A stretch of DNA of 64,000 bases from Pseudomonas sp. CC6-YY-74 (GTDB lineage Bacteria > Pseudomonadota > Gammaproteobacteria > Pseudomonadales > Pseudomonadaceae), in contig NZ_CP019947.1 in assembly GCF_002025205.1 (NCBI RefSeq), forward strand, positions 3,820,001-3,884,000. Reading direction: 5' to 3'. The translations under genes and the position numbers were made by a program. Below the pieces are notes generated by a model. The model did no database searches. It was not told the DNA's origin and saw nothing but the letters and a program-made list of their open reading frames with translations. This document shows, in pieces, positions 1 to 9,420 of the stretch. How positions within the stretch are numbered: position 1 is the first letter of the stretch; every line of letters begins with the position of its first letter.

Positions 1-1
1 G

Positions 2-346
2 GCCGGCGAACACGACCTACTGTTCATGGGCTGGGCCGGCGACAATGGCGATCCGGACAATTTCCTCACCCCGCAATTCGCCTGCGCCTCGCTCGAATCG
101 GGACTGAACTTCGCCCGCTACTGCGACCCGCAACTGGACAAGTTGATCGCTGCTGGCAAAGCCACCAGCGACCAGGCGCAGCGCAGCCAGATCTATAAGG
201 ACGCGCAGCGGATCATCCAGCAGCAGGCGCTGTGGCTGCCCCTGGCCCACCCGACCGCCTATGCCCTGATCCGCAAGGAAGTCGAGGGCTATCAGGTCAG
301 TCCCTTCGGCCGCCAGGATTTTTCCAAGGTGCGCCTGGCACCCTGA
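2..346 (+). CDS. Peptide ABC transporter substrate-binding protein, C-terminal end (partial)
   Basis: Only the last 114 codons are inside the window; the gene begins beyond the left edge, so no start is called. The open frame from base 2 reads AGEHDLLFMGWAGDNGDPDN and continues to a TGA at 344-346. The FMGWAGDNGDPDNFL motif and the end with QALWLPLAHP are typical of the C-terminal lobe of SBP_bac_5 (DppA/OppA-type) periplasmic peptide-binding proteins. In P. aeruginosa a dipeptide-binding protein also lies just before radC, which supports the call. The exact ligand cannot be inferred from this fragment. Confidence 0.88.
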   Translation, partial: AGEHDLLFMGWAGDNGDPDNFLTPQFACASLESGLNFARYCDPQLDKLIAAGKATSDQAQRSQIYKDAQRIIQQQALWLPLAHPTAYALIRKEVEGYQVSPFGRQDFSKVRLAP

Positions 347-417
347 CAATCGCCAAGGTGCCGAGCCGCGAAACAGACATGCTGGGCCAGCCCCGCGGTG
401 GAGATCCGGTGCCCCAG

Positions 418-1092
418 CTACAACCAGCCGTACTCGGCCATCGACAGCGGCTCGCCGTCGCCGACGATGAAGTGATCGAGCACCCGTACATCGACCAGCT
501 CCAGCGCTTCCTTCAGGCGCTTGGTCAGCACCCGGTCCGCCTGACTCGGCTCGGCCACGCCCGAGGGATGGTTATGGGTCAGGATCAGCGCCGCGGCGTT
601 ATGCGCCAGCGCACGCTTGACCACCTGACGGGGATAGACACTGGCGCTGTCGATGGAGCCGTGGAAGAGCGCCTCGAAGGCCAGCACCCGATGCTTGGCA
701 TCGAGAAACAGACAACCGAACACCTCATGCGGCTCATGCCGCAGCAGGGCCTTAAGGTAGTCGCGCACCGCCTGCGGACTCTCCAGCGCCGAGTCACGCC
801 GCAGCTGCTCGGCCAGGTGCCGGCGGGCCATCTCCAGCACCGCCTGCAACTGGGCGAACTTGGCCGGCCCCAGCCCCAGACGCCGGGTGAAGGAGGGCAA
901 ATCCGCCTGCAGCAATGCGCGCAGCCCGCCAAAATCACCAAGCAAATGGCGCGCCAGATCCACCGCGCTCTGCCCGGCCACGCCGGTACGCAGGAAGATC
1001 GCCAGCAACTCGGCGTCGGTCAGGGTAGCGGCCCCTTGGGCCAGCAGTTTCTCCCGCGGGCGTTCCGCCGCGGGCCAATCGCGAATGCTCAT
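418..1092 (-). CDS. radC: RadC family JAB-domain protein
   Basis: A 224-residue protein starting MSIRDWPAAERPREKLLAQG. It has the N-terminal helix-hairpin-helix-like region of RadC and a C-terminal JAB/MPN metalloprotease-like domain with the zinc-binding signature THNHPSGVAEPSQAD. The open frame extends upstream to 1257, but the ATG at 1092 has a GAGGTGTT ribosome site just before it and gives the usual family length. It was named for DNA repair, but its biochemical role is unsettled; the MPN metal-binding residues look intact. It faces coaBC, from which it is separated by a divergent promoter region at 1093-1280. Confidence 0.93.
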   Translation of the reverse strand: MSIRDWPAAERPREKLLAQGAATLTDAELLAIFLRTGVAGQSAVDLARHLLGDFGGLRALLQADLPSFTRRLGLGPAKFAQLQAVLEMARRHLAEQLRRDSALESPQAVRDYLKALLRHEPHEVFGCLFLDAKHRVLAFEALFHGSIDSASVYPRQVVKRALAHNAAALILTHNHPSGVAEPSQADRVLTKRLKEALELVDVRVLDHFIVGDGEPLSMAEYGWL

Positions 1093-1280
1093 AACACCTC
1101 CATGTCGAGCCCTGAACCTGCCGAACCTGAAACTGCCCGTATGGGCCGGATCTGGCAAGCTCCCCGCGCCGCTTTTCCGCTGCGGCTGCTGTGCTATCTT
1201 AGCCCATCTTTTTGCGCGGCGACTGGCCTGGGGAGGCGTCACCGCCGCGGCGCACATCCACCTAAATACAAGGCAGGCCT

Positions 1281-2489
1281 ATGCAGCGGCTTTATCGAAA
1301 ACGCATCGTTCTCGGCGTGGGTGGCGGCATTGCCGCCTACAAGAGCGCAGAGCTGGTTCGCCGCCTGCGCGACCAGGGTGCAGACGTGCATGTGGTCATG
1401 ACCCGCGGCGGCCGCGAATTCATTACCCCATTGACCCTGCAAGCCCTGTCCGGCCATCCGGTCCACCTGGATCTGCTCGATCCCGCTGCCGAAGCCGCCA
1501 TGGGCCATATCGAACTGGCCCGCTGGGCCGACCTGGTGCTGATCGCCCCCGCCACCGCCGACCTGATGGCGCGCCTGGCTCAGGGTGTTGCCGATGACCT
1601 GCTGACCACCCTGGTGCTGGCAACCGATGCTCCGGTAGCCCTGGCACCGGCGATGAATCAGGCGATGTGGCGCGACCCGGCCACCCAGGCCAACGCCCAA
1701 CTCCTCAGCGAGCGCGGCCTGCACCTGTTTGGCCCCGCGGCAGGTAGCCAGGCCTGCGGCGATGTCGGCCTCGGCCGCATGCTCGAAGCCGATGACCTGG
1801 CGCAATGCGCCGCCGATTGCTTCCATAACCAGGCACTGACCGGCAAGCACGTACTGATCACAGCAGGGCCGACCCAGGAAAACATCGACCCGGTGCGTTA
1901 CATCACCAACCACAGCTCCGGCAAGATGGGTTTCGCCCTCGCCGAGGCCGCCGCAGAAGCCGGTGCCAGGGTCACCCTGATCAGCGGCCCAGTGCACTTG
2001 CCGACCCCGGACCGGGTCAGCCGCATCGACGTGGTCAGCGCCCGCGACATGCTCGCCGCCTGCGAAGCCGCCATGCCCTGCGATCTACTGATCGCCGCTG
2101 CCGCCGTGGCCGACTACCGCCCAGAAGTGGTCGCCCAGCACAAATTGAAGAAAGATCCTGCCAGCGGCGACGGCCTGCTCCTGCAAATGGTGCGCAACCC
2201 GGATATCCTCGCCACGCTGGCAGGGCGCAGCGACCGACCGTTCAGCGTCGGCTTCGCGGCCGAGACCGAGAACCTGCTGGGCTATGCTTCGCGCAAGCTG
2301 CAGGACAAGAACCTCGACCTGATCGTCGCCAACGACGTGGCCAATCCCAGCATCGGCTTCAACAGTGAGGAAAACGCCATCACCATCATCGATCGCGACC
2401 TCCAGCAAAGCAGCTTCGCGCAAACCAGCAAAGGTAAGATCGCCCGCCAGCTGGTGGCCTTTATCGCCGACCGCTTGCACCGCGCCTGA
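1281..2489 (+). CDS. coaBC: Bifunctional phosphopantothenoylcysteine decarboxylase / phosphopantothenate-cysteine ligase
   Basis: A 402-residue fusion enzyme of coenzyme A synthesis. The N-terminal flavoprotein half (CoaC, about 1-185) shows GGIAAYKSAELVRRL, the PAMNQAMW substrate-binding loop and ACGDVGLGRM near its end. The C-terminal half (CoaB, about 190-402) shows AGPTQENIDPVRYITN followed by SSGKMG, and later VGFAAET. Together they add cysteine to 4'-phosphopantothenate and decarboxylate the product to 4'-phosphopantetheine. Length is normal. It is followed 30 bp later by dut, the standard Pseudomonas and enterobacterial coaBC-dut arrangement, so the two are probably cotranscribed. Confidence 0.97.
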   Translation: MQRLYRKRIVLGVGGGIAAYKSAELVRRLRDQGADVHVVMTRGGREFITPLTLQALSGHPVHLDLLDPAAEAAMGHIELARWADLVLIAPATADLMARLAQGVADDLLTTLVLATDAPVALAPAMNQAMWRDPATQANAQLLSERGLHLFGPAAGSQACGDVGLGRMLEADDLAQCAADCFHNQALTGKHVLITAGPTQENIDPVRYITNHSSGKMGFALAEAAAEAGARVTLISGPVHLPTPDRVSRIDVVSARDMLAACEAAMPCDLLIAAAAVADYRPEVVAQHKLKKDPASGDGLLLQMVRNPDILATLAGRSDRPFSVGFAAETENLLGYASRKLQDKNLDLIVANDVANPSIGFNSEENAITIIDRDLQQSSFAQTSKGKIARQLVAFIADRLHRA

Positions 2490-2519
2490 TGCACTCATTC
2501 ACCGACCACAGAGCCTGAC

Positions 2520-2975
2520 ATGCACGCCTTACAAGCCAAAATCCTCGACCCGCGCCTGGGCAGCGAATTTCCCCTGCCGCAATACGCCACGCCCGGCTCC
2601 GCCGGCCTCGATCTGCGCGCCATGCTCCAGCAGGAGCTGATCCTGGAACCCGGGCAAACCGTGCTGATCCCCACCGGCCTGTCGATCTATATCGGCGACC
2701 CCAGCCTGGCGGCGCTGATCCTGCCGCGCTCGGGCCTTGGCCATAAGCACGGCATCGTGCTCGGCAACCTGGTCGGCCTGATCGACTCGGACTACCAGGG
2801 AGAACTGATGGTGTCCTGCTGGAACCGCGGCCAAAGCGCGTTCAGCATGGCCATCGGCGAGCGCATCGCCCAGCTGATCCTGGTGCCGGTGGTGCAGGCG
2901 CACTTCGAGCTGGTCGAGCAGTTCGACGAAAGCCAACGCGGCAGCGGCGGCTTTGGCCATTCCGGCAGTCACTGA
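2520..2975 (+). CDS. dut: Deoxyuridine 5'-triphosphate nucleotidohydrolase
   Basis: A 151-residue homotrimeric dUTPase that converts dUTP to dUMP and pyrophosphate, keeping uracil out of DNA and supplying dTMP synthesis. All five family motifs are visible: ATPGSAGLDLRA (motif 1), LPRSGLGHKHGI (2), GNLVGLIDSDYQGEL with the catalytic Asp (3), GERIAQLIL (4) and the C-terminal RGSGGFGHSG glycine-rich motif (5). It lies between coaBC and algC on the same strand with short gaps, as in P. aeruginosa. Confidence 0.98.
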   Translation: MHALQAKILDPRLGSEFPLPQYATPGSAGLDLRAMLQQELILEPGQTVLIPTGLSIYIGDPSLAALILPRSGLGHKHGIVLGNLVGLIDSDYQGELMVSCWNRGQSAFSMAIGERIAQLILVPVVQAHFELVEQFDESQRGSGGFGHSGSH

Positions 2976-3016
2976 GTGACGCCCCCTTTCAGGATGAACC
3001 GCCAAGGAAACGTTCG

Positions 3017-5586
3017 ATGAAACGCTTCAAGCGCACCGCCAAGGACGCCACCACCAGCTCGGGCAGGCAGCCGCCAGGTACCGGCAAACAGACCGCCAGC
3101 GCCCTGCTTCCGGGCTTGCTGGCCGTTATCGGCGGACTGATTCTAGCCGCCGGGCTGCTTTGGTTCGGCCTGTTCAACAACGTGCAGCAACAGCAACAGC
3201 AGCAACTCGCCCAGGCCTGGGGAGGCGCGCAGGCCGCGACCTTGCAACAGGCATTGCGCCAGCTGGCCGCCGACACCAGCGCCGCGGCGCGCAACCCCGA
3301 ACTGTTACACGCGCTGCAAAGCCGGGACAGCCAGCAGGTGCGGGCGGCCGAACGCAATCTGCGCCACTGGGATGGCGTGATCGATGCGCACCTCAATGCC
3401 CGCGGCGAAGCCGTGCAGGACATGGGCCGGGAAGCACCGATGAACTTTGCCGCGCTGGACATGCTGCGCCGCGTGGAAAACGGCCAGAAGCCTGCGGCCG
3501 AGGCCTACAAGATCGGCCAACGCTGGCTGGTCTACAGCGCTGCGCCACTGCGCCAGAGTGATGATCAACCAGCGCAGGGCACGCTGCTGCTGGCCGTCGA
3601 GCTGAACCGCCTGCTGGCCAGTTTGCCCCCACTACCGGCCGACGCCGGCCAACTGCAACTGATTCAGCAATTCGGCAACACTGCCGGCCAGCTGCTGGCG
3701 CAACGCGGCCGAGCGCAGGGCGACGCACAACGCCTCGATAGCGGCAACCCGAACTGGCAGCTTAGCTTCACTCCAGGCCAGAGCCTGACCGCGTCGGCGT
3801 TCTCGTCGACATTGCCTGGCCTGGCGACTCTGCTGGCACTGGCCGGTGCCCTGCTTGGCCTCTACCTGGTGTACAGCAGCCAGCAACGACGTCTGCACAA
3901 GGATGCATTGCGACTTGAACAACTGGTTAAAGAACTCTCAGCCGGTAAAGCCGTCAAAGCTTTCAGCCTGAGCCTGCCGGCGCTCGACAACCTGGTACAA
4001 ACCCTGACCCGCCTATCGCGCCACACCAGCAAGTCCATGGAAAACCACAACAGCGCCGGCAGCGCTTCGCCCGCAGCGGTACCCAGCCAGACGGCTGGGC
4101 TGATCGATCCGCTGTTTCAAGACACCGATATCCTCGATATCGACATTCTCGACGAAGACCAGGATCTCCTGGGACTGGAGCAACCCCCCTTGATGAATAC
4201 GCAAAATTCAGCAGCACAAGTGCCCGCCGACATCTTCCGCGCCTACGACATTCGCGGCGTGGTCGGCAGCAGCCTGACCGCGCAAACCGCCTACTGGATT
4301 GGCCGCGCGATCGGCTCGCAGAGCCTGGCGCAGGGCGAGCCGAATGTTGCAGTGGGCCGCGATGGCCGCCTGTCCGGCCCGGAGCTGGTCGAGCAACTGA
4401 TTCAGGGCCTGCTCGACTGCGGCTGCAACGTCAGCGATGTCGGCATGGTGCCAACCCCGGTGGTCTACTACGCCGGGCATATCCTTGCGGGCAAATCCGC
4501 TGTGATGCTCACCGGCAGCCACAATCCACCGGATTACAATGGTTTCAAGATCGTCATCGCCGGCGACACCCTGGCCAATGAACAGATTCAAGCTCTCAAG
4601 ACCCGCATCGACAACAACGATCTGGTCAGCGGCGTCGGTACGGTCGAGCAGGTCGATGTGCTGGAGCGCTACTTCAACCATATTCGTGACGATATCGCCA
4701 CGGCCAAACCGCTGAAAGTCGTAGTCGACTGCGGCAACGGCGCCGCCGGGTAATCGCCCCGCAGCTGATCGAAGCCCTGGGCTGCACGGTGATCCCGCTG
4801 TTCTGCGATGTCGACGGCACCTTCCCCAACCACCACCCGGATCCGGGCAAGCCGGAAAACCTGATCGACCTGATCGCCAAGGTCAAAGAAGAGCAGGCCG
4901 ACCTCGGCCTGGCGTTCGACGGCGACGGCGACCGGGTCGGCGTGGTGACCAACAAAGGCACCATCATCTACCCGGACCGCCTGCTGATGCTGTTCGCCAA
5001 GGACGTGGTGTCGCGCAATCCCGGCGCCGACATCATCTTCGACGTCAAATGCACCCGCCGCCTGACCCCGCTGATCAGCGGCTACGGCGGCCGCCCGGTG
5101 ATGTGGAAAACCGGCCACTCGCTGATCAAGAAAAAAATGAAGGAAACCGGCGCACTGCTGGCCGGCGAAATGAGCGGCCATATCTTCTTCAAGGAGCGTT
5201 GGTTCGGCTTCGACGACGGCGTCTACAGCGCCGCCCGCCTGCTGGAGATCCTCAGCCAGGACACGCGCGACGCCGAACAGGTGTTCGCCGCCTTCCCCAG
5301 CGACATTTCCACCCCGGAAATCAATATCCCGGTCACCGAGCAGAGCAAATTCAGCATCGTCGAGACGCTGCAGCGCGACGGTCACTGGGGCGAGGCCAAC
5401 CTCACCACCCTGGACGGTGTACGCGTCGACTACCCCAAGGGCTGGGGCCTGGTACGCGCCTCCAACACCACGCCGATGCTGGTGCTGCGCTTCGAGGCCG
5501 ACACCGAGGAAGAGCTCGAGCGCATCAAGGCCGTCTTTCGCACGCAACTGTACAGCGCTGCACCCGATATCACTTTGCCGTTTTGA
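3017..5586 (+). pseudogene. algC: Phosphomannomutase/phosphoglucomutase AlgC, frameshifted, with N-terminal membrane extension
   Basis: The frame opens at 3017 (MKRFKRTAKDATTS) and is interrupted by a TAA at 4751-4753. It continues in the next frame from about 4751 to 5586. Restoring one G (GCCGGGTAATC to GCCGGGGTAATC near 4748-4751) gives an uninterrupted AAGVIAPQLIEALGC junction and a product of about 856 residues. Residues 1-392 hold a Lys/Arg-rich N-terminus, a membrane segment (about 36-55), a Gln-rich stretch and a second membrane segment (about 262-285). The catalytic enzyme corresponds to the region from the in-frame ATG at 4193 (MNTQNSAAQVPADIF). It has the phosphoserine loop MLTGSHNPPDYNGFK and the metal site DGDGDR. 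AlgC interconverts mannose/glucose 1- and 6-phosphates for alginate, LPS and rhamnolipid. The break may be a sequencing error. Confidence 0.9.
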
Positions 5587-5610
5587 TTGAGATTAGCCAT
5601 GGAGACCCGC

Positions 5611-6516
5611 ATGACCCTCGAACGTGATGCCGCCAGTAACGTCGCCAAAGTTCTGTCCGAAGCACTGCCGTACATCCGCCGCTTCGTCGGCAAGACCCTG
5701 GTGGTCAAATACGGCGGCAACGCCATGGAAAGCGACGAACTGAAAACCAACTTCGCCCGCGACATCGTGTTGATGAAGGCGGTCGGCATCAACCCGGTGG
5801 TGGTGCATGGTGGCGGTCCACAGATCGGTGACCTGCTCAAGCGCCTGTCGATCGAGAGCCACTTCATCGACGGCATGCGCGTGACTGATTCGCAGACCAT
5901 GGATGTGGTGGAAATGGTCCTCGGCGGCCAGGTCAACAAGGACATCGTCAACCTGATCAACCGCCACGGCGGCAGCGCCATCGGCCTGACCGGCAAAGAC
6001 GCCGAACTGATCCGCGCGAAGAAGCTCACCGTAACCCGCCAGACCCCGGAGATGACCACCCCGGAAATCATCGACATCGGCCACGTTGGCGAGGTCACCG
6101 GGGTCAATACCGACCTGCTCAACATGCTGGTCAAGGGTGACTTCATCCCGGTGATCGCGCCGATCGGCGTCGGCTCGGAAGGCGAGTCCTACAACATCAA
6201 CGCCGACCTGGTCGCCGGCAAGGTGGCCGAAGCCTTGAAGGCCGAGAAACTGATCCTGCTGACCAACATCGCCGGCCTGCTGGACAAGCAGGGCGAGGTG
6301 CTCACCGGTCTGACCACCGAACAGGTCGATGGACTGATCGCCGATGGCACCATCTACGGCGGCATGCTGCCGAAAATCCGCTGCGCCCTCGAAGCGGTTC
6401 AGGGCGGTGTAACCAGCGCGCACATCATCGACGGTCGGGTGCCTAATGCGGTGCTGCTGGAAATCTTCACCGACAGCGGTGTCGGTACGCAGATCTGCAA
6501 CCGCAAGCGTCAGTGA
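5611..6516 (+). CDS. argB: Acetylglutamate kinase
   Basis: A 301-residue amino-acid kinase that phosphorylates N-acetyl-L-glutamate in the second step of arginine synthesis. The start chosen is MTLERDAASNVAKVLSEALP, preceded by GGAG; TTG (5587) and ATG (5599) in the same frame are longer options, but 301 residues is the length I recall for Pseudomonas ArgB. Visible motifs are VVKYGGNAM at the N-terminus, VVHGGGPQIG for substrate and phosphate binding, and NINADLVAGKVA near the nucleotide site. It lies 24 bp after algC, the conserved Pseudomonas order, and is followed by a hairpin. Confidence 0.97.
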   Translation: MTLERDAASNVAKVLSEALPYIRRFVGKTLVVKYGGNAMESDELKTNFARDIVLMKAVGINPVVVHGGGPQIGDLLKRLSIESHFIDGMRVTDSQTMDVVEMVLGGQVNKDIVNLINRHGGSAIGLTGKDAELIRAKKLTVTRQTPEMTTPEIIDIGHVGEVTGVNTDLLNMLVKGDFIPVIAPIGVGSEGESYNINADLVAGKVAEALKAEKLILLTNIAGLLDKQGEVLTGLTTEQVDGLIADGTIYGGMLPKIRCALEAVQGGVTSAHIIDGRVPNAVLLEIFTDSGVGTQICNRKRQ

Positions 6517-6533
6517 AACCGGCAACCCGCAAA

Positions 6534-6556
6534 TCAGCCCGACTGGCTCGGGCTGA
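6534..6556 (+). terminator. Hairpin after argB
   Basis: The 9-bp arms TCAGCCCGA (6534-6542) and TCGGGCTGA (6548-6556) form a stem with a 5-base loop, 18 bp after the argB stop. The following CTTGCCCCTTGAG is only weakly T-rich, so it is a plausible but not strong intrinsic terminator for the coaBC-argB group. Confidence 0.5.
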
Positions 6557-6603
6557 CTTGCCCCTTGAGTTGGCCATGCCCCATTTACCTATTGAGGGGA
6601 AAC

Positions 6604-6639
6604 GTAGGCTGGGCTAAGGCGGATCGCCGCCCGGCCTAC
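6604..6639. repeat. REP-like palindromic element
   Basis: The arms GTAGGCTGGGC and GCCCGGCCTAC form an inverted repeat with one mismatch around a TAAGGCGGATCGCC centre. Nearly the same centre (CGGATCGCCGCCCGGCC) recurs at 15256-15287. It lies in the 246-bp gap between argB and the thioesterase gene. Confidence 0.55.
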
Positions 6640-6762
6640 CTCACCAAAACGAGAGGCACCCGTTAACCGGGACATCGCCTTGATAAGTCCCGCCAGTCAC
6701 TTGCCGTTCTGCGACTGCGCGTCGACGCTCTACCGACCTCAGCAACAGAGCAGGGCCTCGCC

Positions 6763-7209
6763 ATGACTGCCGCACCGTCCCGTGACACCTTCCGCTTCTT
6801 CCACCCGCTGCGGGTACGCTGGTCCGAAGTCGACCCCCAGAACATCGTGTTCAACGGCCATTATCTAACCTACGCCGATGTCGCCATCACCGAATATTTT
6901 CGCACCCTGGGCATTGCCTACCCTGCCGACCTGAGCCGCGACGGCGGCGATTTCTTCGCGATCAAGACGGTACTCGAGTATCTGGCGCCAGCGCGCTTCG
7001 ACGACCTGCTGGAGATTGGCGTGCGCGTTGGCCGCCTGGGGCGCTCCAGCCTGAGTTTCAACCTGGGCATCTGGCGCGGGGACGCAGCGCTGACTGCAGG
7101 TGAAGTGATCTACGTACATGCCGACAGCGCCAGCCGTAGCAGCCGGCCTCTACCGCAGTGGTTGCGCGACAAGGTGTGCGGCTATGAGCACTGCGCGCCT
7201 CAGGAATAG
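6763..7209 (+). CDS. Hotdog-fold acyl-CoA thioesterase (4-hydroxybenzoyl-CoA thioesterase / YbgC family)
   Basis: A 148-residue single hotdog-fold protein. The segment RVRWSEVDPQNIVFNGHYLTY matches the active-site region of YbgC/FadM-type thioesterases: the Asp of VDPQ and the GHYLTY helix start. Such enzymes hydrolyse acyl-CoA esters, often short or medium chain, in the cytoplasm; the substrate cannot be named here. The neighbours offer no pathway link. A REP-like element lies upstream and the next gene converges from the other strand. Confidence 0.85.
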   Translation: MTAAPSRDTFRFFHPLRVRWSEVDPQNIVFNGHYLTYADVAITEYFRTLGIAYPADLSRDGGDFFAIKTVLEYLAPARFDDLLEIGVRVGRLGRSSLSFNLGIWRGDAALTAGEVIYVHADSASRSSRPLPQWLRDKVCGYEHCAPQE

Positions 7210-7242
7210 CGCCTACAGGCCGATCGAGGGCGTGAGCGCCAG

Positions 7243-7836
7243 CTAGCGCAGCTTGCCCAGTAGCTCACCGAGACGCTGGCGATCGGCAGCGAAGCTGGCC
7301 TGCGTCTGTTTGCGCGCTTCCTGATAGCGGGCAATATCCTTGTACTGACGCAGCTGTTCATCTTTCTGGTTGTCGATCTGCGCCAGCAGGTGCTCCGGTA
7401 CTTCACGCCCGGCCCGCTCATGATCTGCCGCCTGGCTCTGCACGTTGCCCTGCTGGAGGCGCGCCGATTGCAAATTGCTGCGCGCCACGCCGATCAAGCC
7501 GTCCAGCTCGGCCAGCTTGCGATCGCGGGCACGGTCGATGTCCTCGGGCGTGCTGTACAGGCGCAGCAGCTGGGCATCGGATTTGGCGCGGGCCTTGTCG
7601 GCGAGCAAACGCTGCATTTCCTCAGCGCTCGGGGCCGGCGGGATGACCTTGGTCACCCGCCCCTGATCATTGAGCACCTCATAGCCCTTGCCGATGAACT
7701 CCGGCGGCACACCCTGACGACCGAGCACGGTAACGCCCTGATTATCGGTATAGCGATACAACTCGGTGGCACCCGCAACAATCGGCAGCAGCAAAGCGAA
7801 CAACAGCGAACAGCGGAGCAGAGCCGGTTTGCGCAT
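7243..7836 (-). CDS. Secreted DUF4124 domain protein
   Basis: A 197-residue protein with a clear signal peptide (MRKPALLRCSLLFALLLPIVAGATE) followed by the DUF4124 motif ELYRYTDNQGVTVLG at about 24-60. The rest is charged and helical (about 85-197) with many Arg, Gln, Asp and Glu, which suggests a coiled coil in the periplasm. DUF4124 is a small envelope-protein domain of unknown function; a second copy in this window is the N-terminus of the M23 peptidase at 41810-42706. The start lies 26 bp after the pyrE stop on the same strand, so it probably shares the pyrE transcript. Confidence 0.85.
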   Translation of the reverse strand: MRKPALLRCSLLFALLLPIVAGATELYRYTDNQGVTVLGRQGVPPEFIGKGYEVLNDQGRVTKVIPPAPSAEEMQRLLADKARAKSDAQLLRLYSTPEDIDRARDRKLAELDGLIGVARSNLQSARLQQGNVQSQAADHERAGREVPEHLLAQIDNQKDEQLRQYKDIARYQEARKQTQASFAADRQRLGELLGKLR

Positions 7837-7861
7837 CGAGGCAGCACCCTAAGTCGAGGAG

Positions 7862-8503
7862 TTAGATTCCATATTCGGCGCGATAGGCTTGCACCGCCGG
7901 TAGATACTGCTTGAGTTCGGCATCGTCTGCCAGATATTCCAGCACCAGCTCCAGCGACACGATGCTCACCACCGGCATGCCGAAATCGCGCTCGACCTCC
8001 TGGATCGCCGACAACTCGCCCTGGCCACGTTCCTGACGATTCAAGGCAATCAGCACCCCCGCGGCTTGCGCGCCCTGGGCCTGGATGATCTGCATCACCT
8101 CGCGAATCGCAGTACCGGCGGTGATCACGTCGTCGACGATCAGCACCTTACCGGCCAGTGGCGCGCCGACCAGGCTGCCACCTTCGCCGTGATCCTTGGC
8201 CTCTTTGCGATTGAAACACCAGGGCGCATCGCGCTGATGATGCTCGGCCAGGGCCACCGCGGTGGTCGCCGCCAGCGGGATACCCTTGTAGGCCGGGCCG
8301 AACAACACATCGAAGGCAATCCCGCTGTCCACCACTGCGGCGGCGTAAAAGCGCCCCAACCGGGCCAGGGCCAGACCGCTGTCGAACAGCCCGGCATTGA
8401 AGAAATATGGGCTGGTACGCCCCGACTTGAGGGTGAACTGACCAAAGCGCAGAACCCCACGCTCAATGGCAAAACGAATGAAATCGCGCTGGTACGCTTG
8501 CAT
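7862..8503 (-). CDS. pyrE: Orotate phosphoribosyltransferase
   Basis: A 213-residue enzyme that joins orotate and PRPP to give OMP in pyrimidine synthesis. The PRPP-binding motif VLIVDDVITAGTAIRE is intact, and the N-terminus FGQFTLKSGRTSPYFFN is diagnostic for the OPRTase family. It is divergent from crc across 93 bp, as in P. aeruginosa, where pyrE and crc are also adjacent. The DUF4124 gene follows on the same strand. Confidence 0.97.
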   Translation of the reverse strand: MQAYQRDFIRFAIERGVLRFGQFTLKSGRTSPYFFNAGLFDSGLALARLGRFYAAAVVDSGIAFDVLFGPAYKGIPLAATTAVALAEHHQRDAPWCFNRKEAKDHGEGGSLVGAPLAGKVLIVDDVITAGTAIREVMQIIQAQGAQAAGVLIALNRQERGQGELSAIQEVERDFGMPVVSIVSLELVLEYLADDAELKQYLPAVQAYRAEYGI

Positions 8504-8596
8504 GAAAAGTCCCGGACGGCACGGATTTAGCTAGGAATTTAGCTTATTGGAGACGAGCTCGGGTATCATACACGCACGTGTTTTTAGGGGCCATTT

Positions 8597-9376
8597 ATGC
8601 GGATCATCAGTGTGAACGTGAATGGTATTCACGCTGCAGTCGAGCGCGGTTTGCTCAGTTGGCTGCAAGCACAGAATGCCGACGTCATCTGCCTGCAGGA
8701 CACCCGCGCCTCCGCCTTTGAGCTGGACGACCAAGCCCTCCAACTGGATGGCTATTTCCTCTATGCCTGCGATGCTGAAGTACCAAGCCAAGGCGGCGTG
8801 GCACTGTATTCGCGGTTGCAACCCAAGGCGGTAATCAGCGGCCTCGGCTTTGAAATGGCCGATCGCTACGGGCGCTACCTGCAGGCCGATTTCGACAAGG
8901 TAAGTATCGCCACCTTGCTGCTGCCATCCGGGCAGGACGGCGACGAGAGCTTGAATCAGAAATTCAAGTTCATGGACGACTTCACCCATTACCTGGACAA
9001 GCAGCGGCGCAAGCGCCGTGAGTACATCTATTGCGGCTCGCTCCATGTGGCGCACCAGAAACTCGACGTGAAGAACTGGCGCGACTGCCAGCAATCACCG
9101 GGCTTCCTCGCCCCCGAGCGGGCTTGGCTGGACGAAGTGATAGGCACCATGGGCTATGTCGATGCCCTGCGCGAAGTCAGCCGCGAAGGCGACCAGTTCA
9201 GCTGGTGGCCGGACAGTGAGCAGGCCGAGATGCTCAACCTGGGTTATCGCTTCGACTATCAACTGCTCACCCCCGGCATGCGCCGCAGCGTGCGTACGGC
9301 GCGCCTGCCGCGCCAGCCACGCTTCTCCCAGCATGCGCCGCTGACCGTCGATTACGACTGGATTCTCAGCGTCTAG
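8597..9376 (+). CDS. crc: Catabolite repression control protein Crc
   Basis: A 259-residue protein of the exonuclease III/EEP fold, nearly identical along its length to P. aeruginosa Crc as I recall it (MRIISVNVNGIHAAVERGLL, then CLQDTRASAFELDD, ending near QHAPLTVDYDW). Crc works with Hfq to repress translation of catabolic mRNAs carrying A-rich sites when preferred carbon sources are present; it has lost nuclease activity. Position next to pyrE distinguishes it from true exonuclease III paralogs. It is followed by a strong intrinsic terminator. Confidence 0.95.
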   Translation: MRIISVNVNGIHAAVERGLLSWLQAQNADVICLQDTRASAFELDDQALQLDGYFLYACDAEVPSQGGVALYSRLQPKAVISGLGFEMADRYGRYLQADFDKVSIATLLLPSGQDGDESLNQKFKFMDDFTHYLDKQRRKRREYIYCGSLHVAHQKLDVKNWRDCQQSPGFLAPERAWLDEVIGTMGYVDALREVSREGDQFSWWPDSEQAEMLNLGYRFDYQLLTPGMRRSVRTARLPRQPRFSQHAPLTVDYDWILSV

Positions 9377-9393
9377 GCTTATCTGCAGAGACA

Positions 9394-9420
9394 AAAAAGC
9401 CGGCATCGCGCCGGCTTTTT
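9394..9420 (+). terminator. Intrinsic terminator of crc
   Basis: AAAAAGCCGGC (9394-9404) pairs with GCCGGCTTTTT (9410-9420) across a 5-base loop, 18 bp after the crc stop. With an A tract before and a T tract after, it could also stop minus-strand transcription from the DUF4870 gene. Confidence 0.92.
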
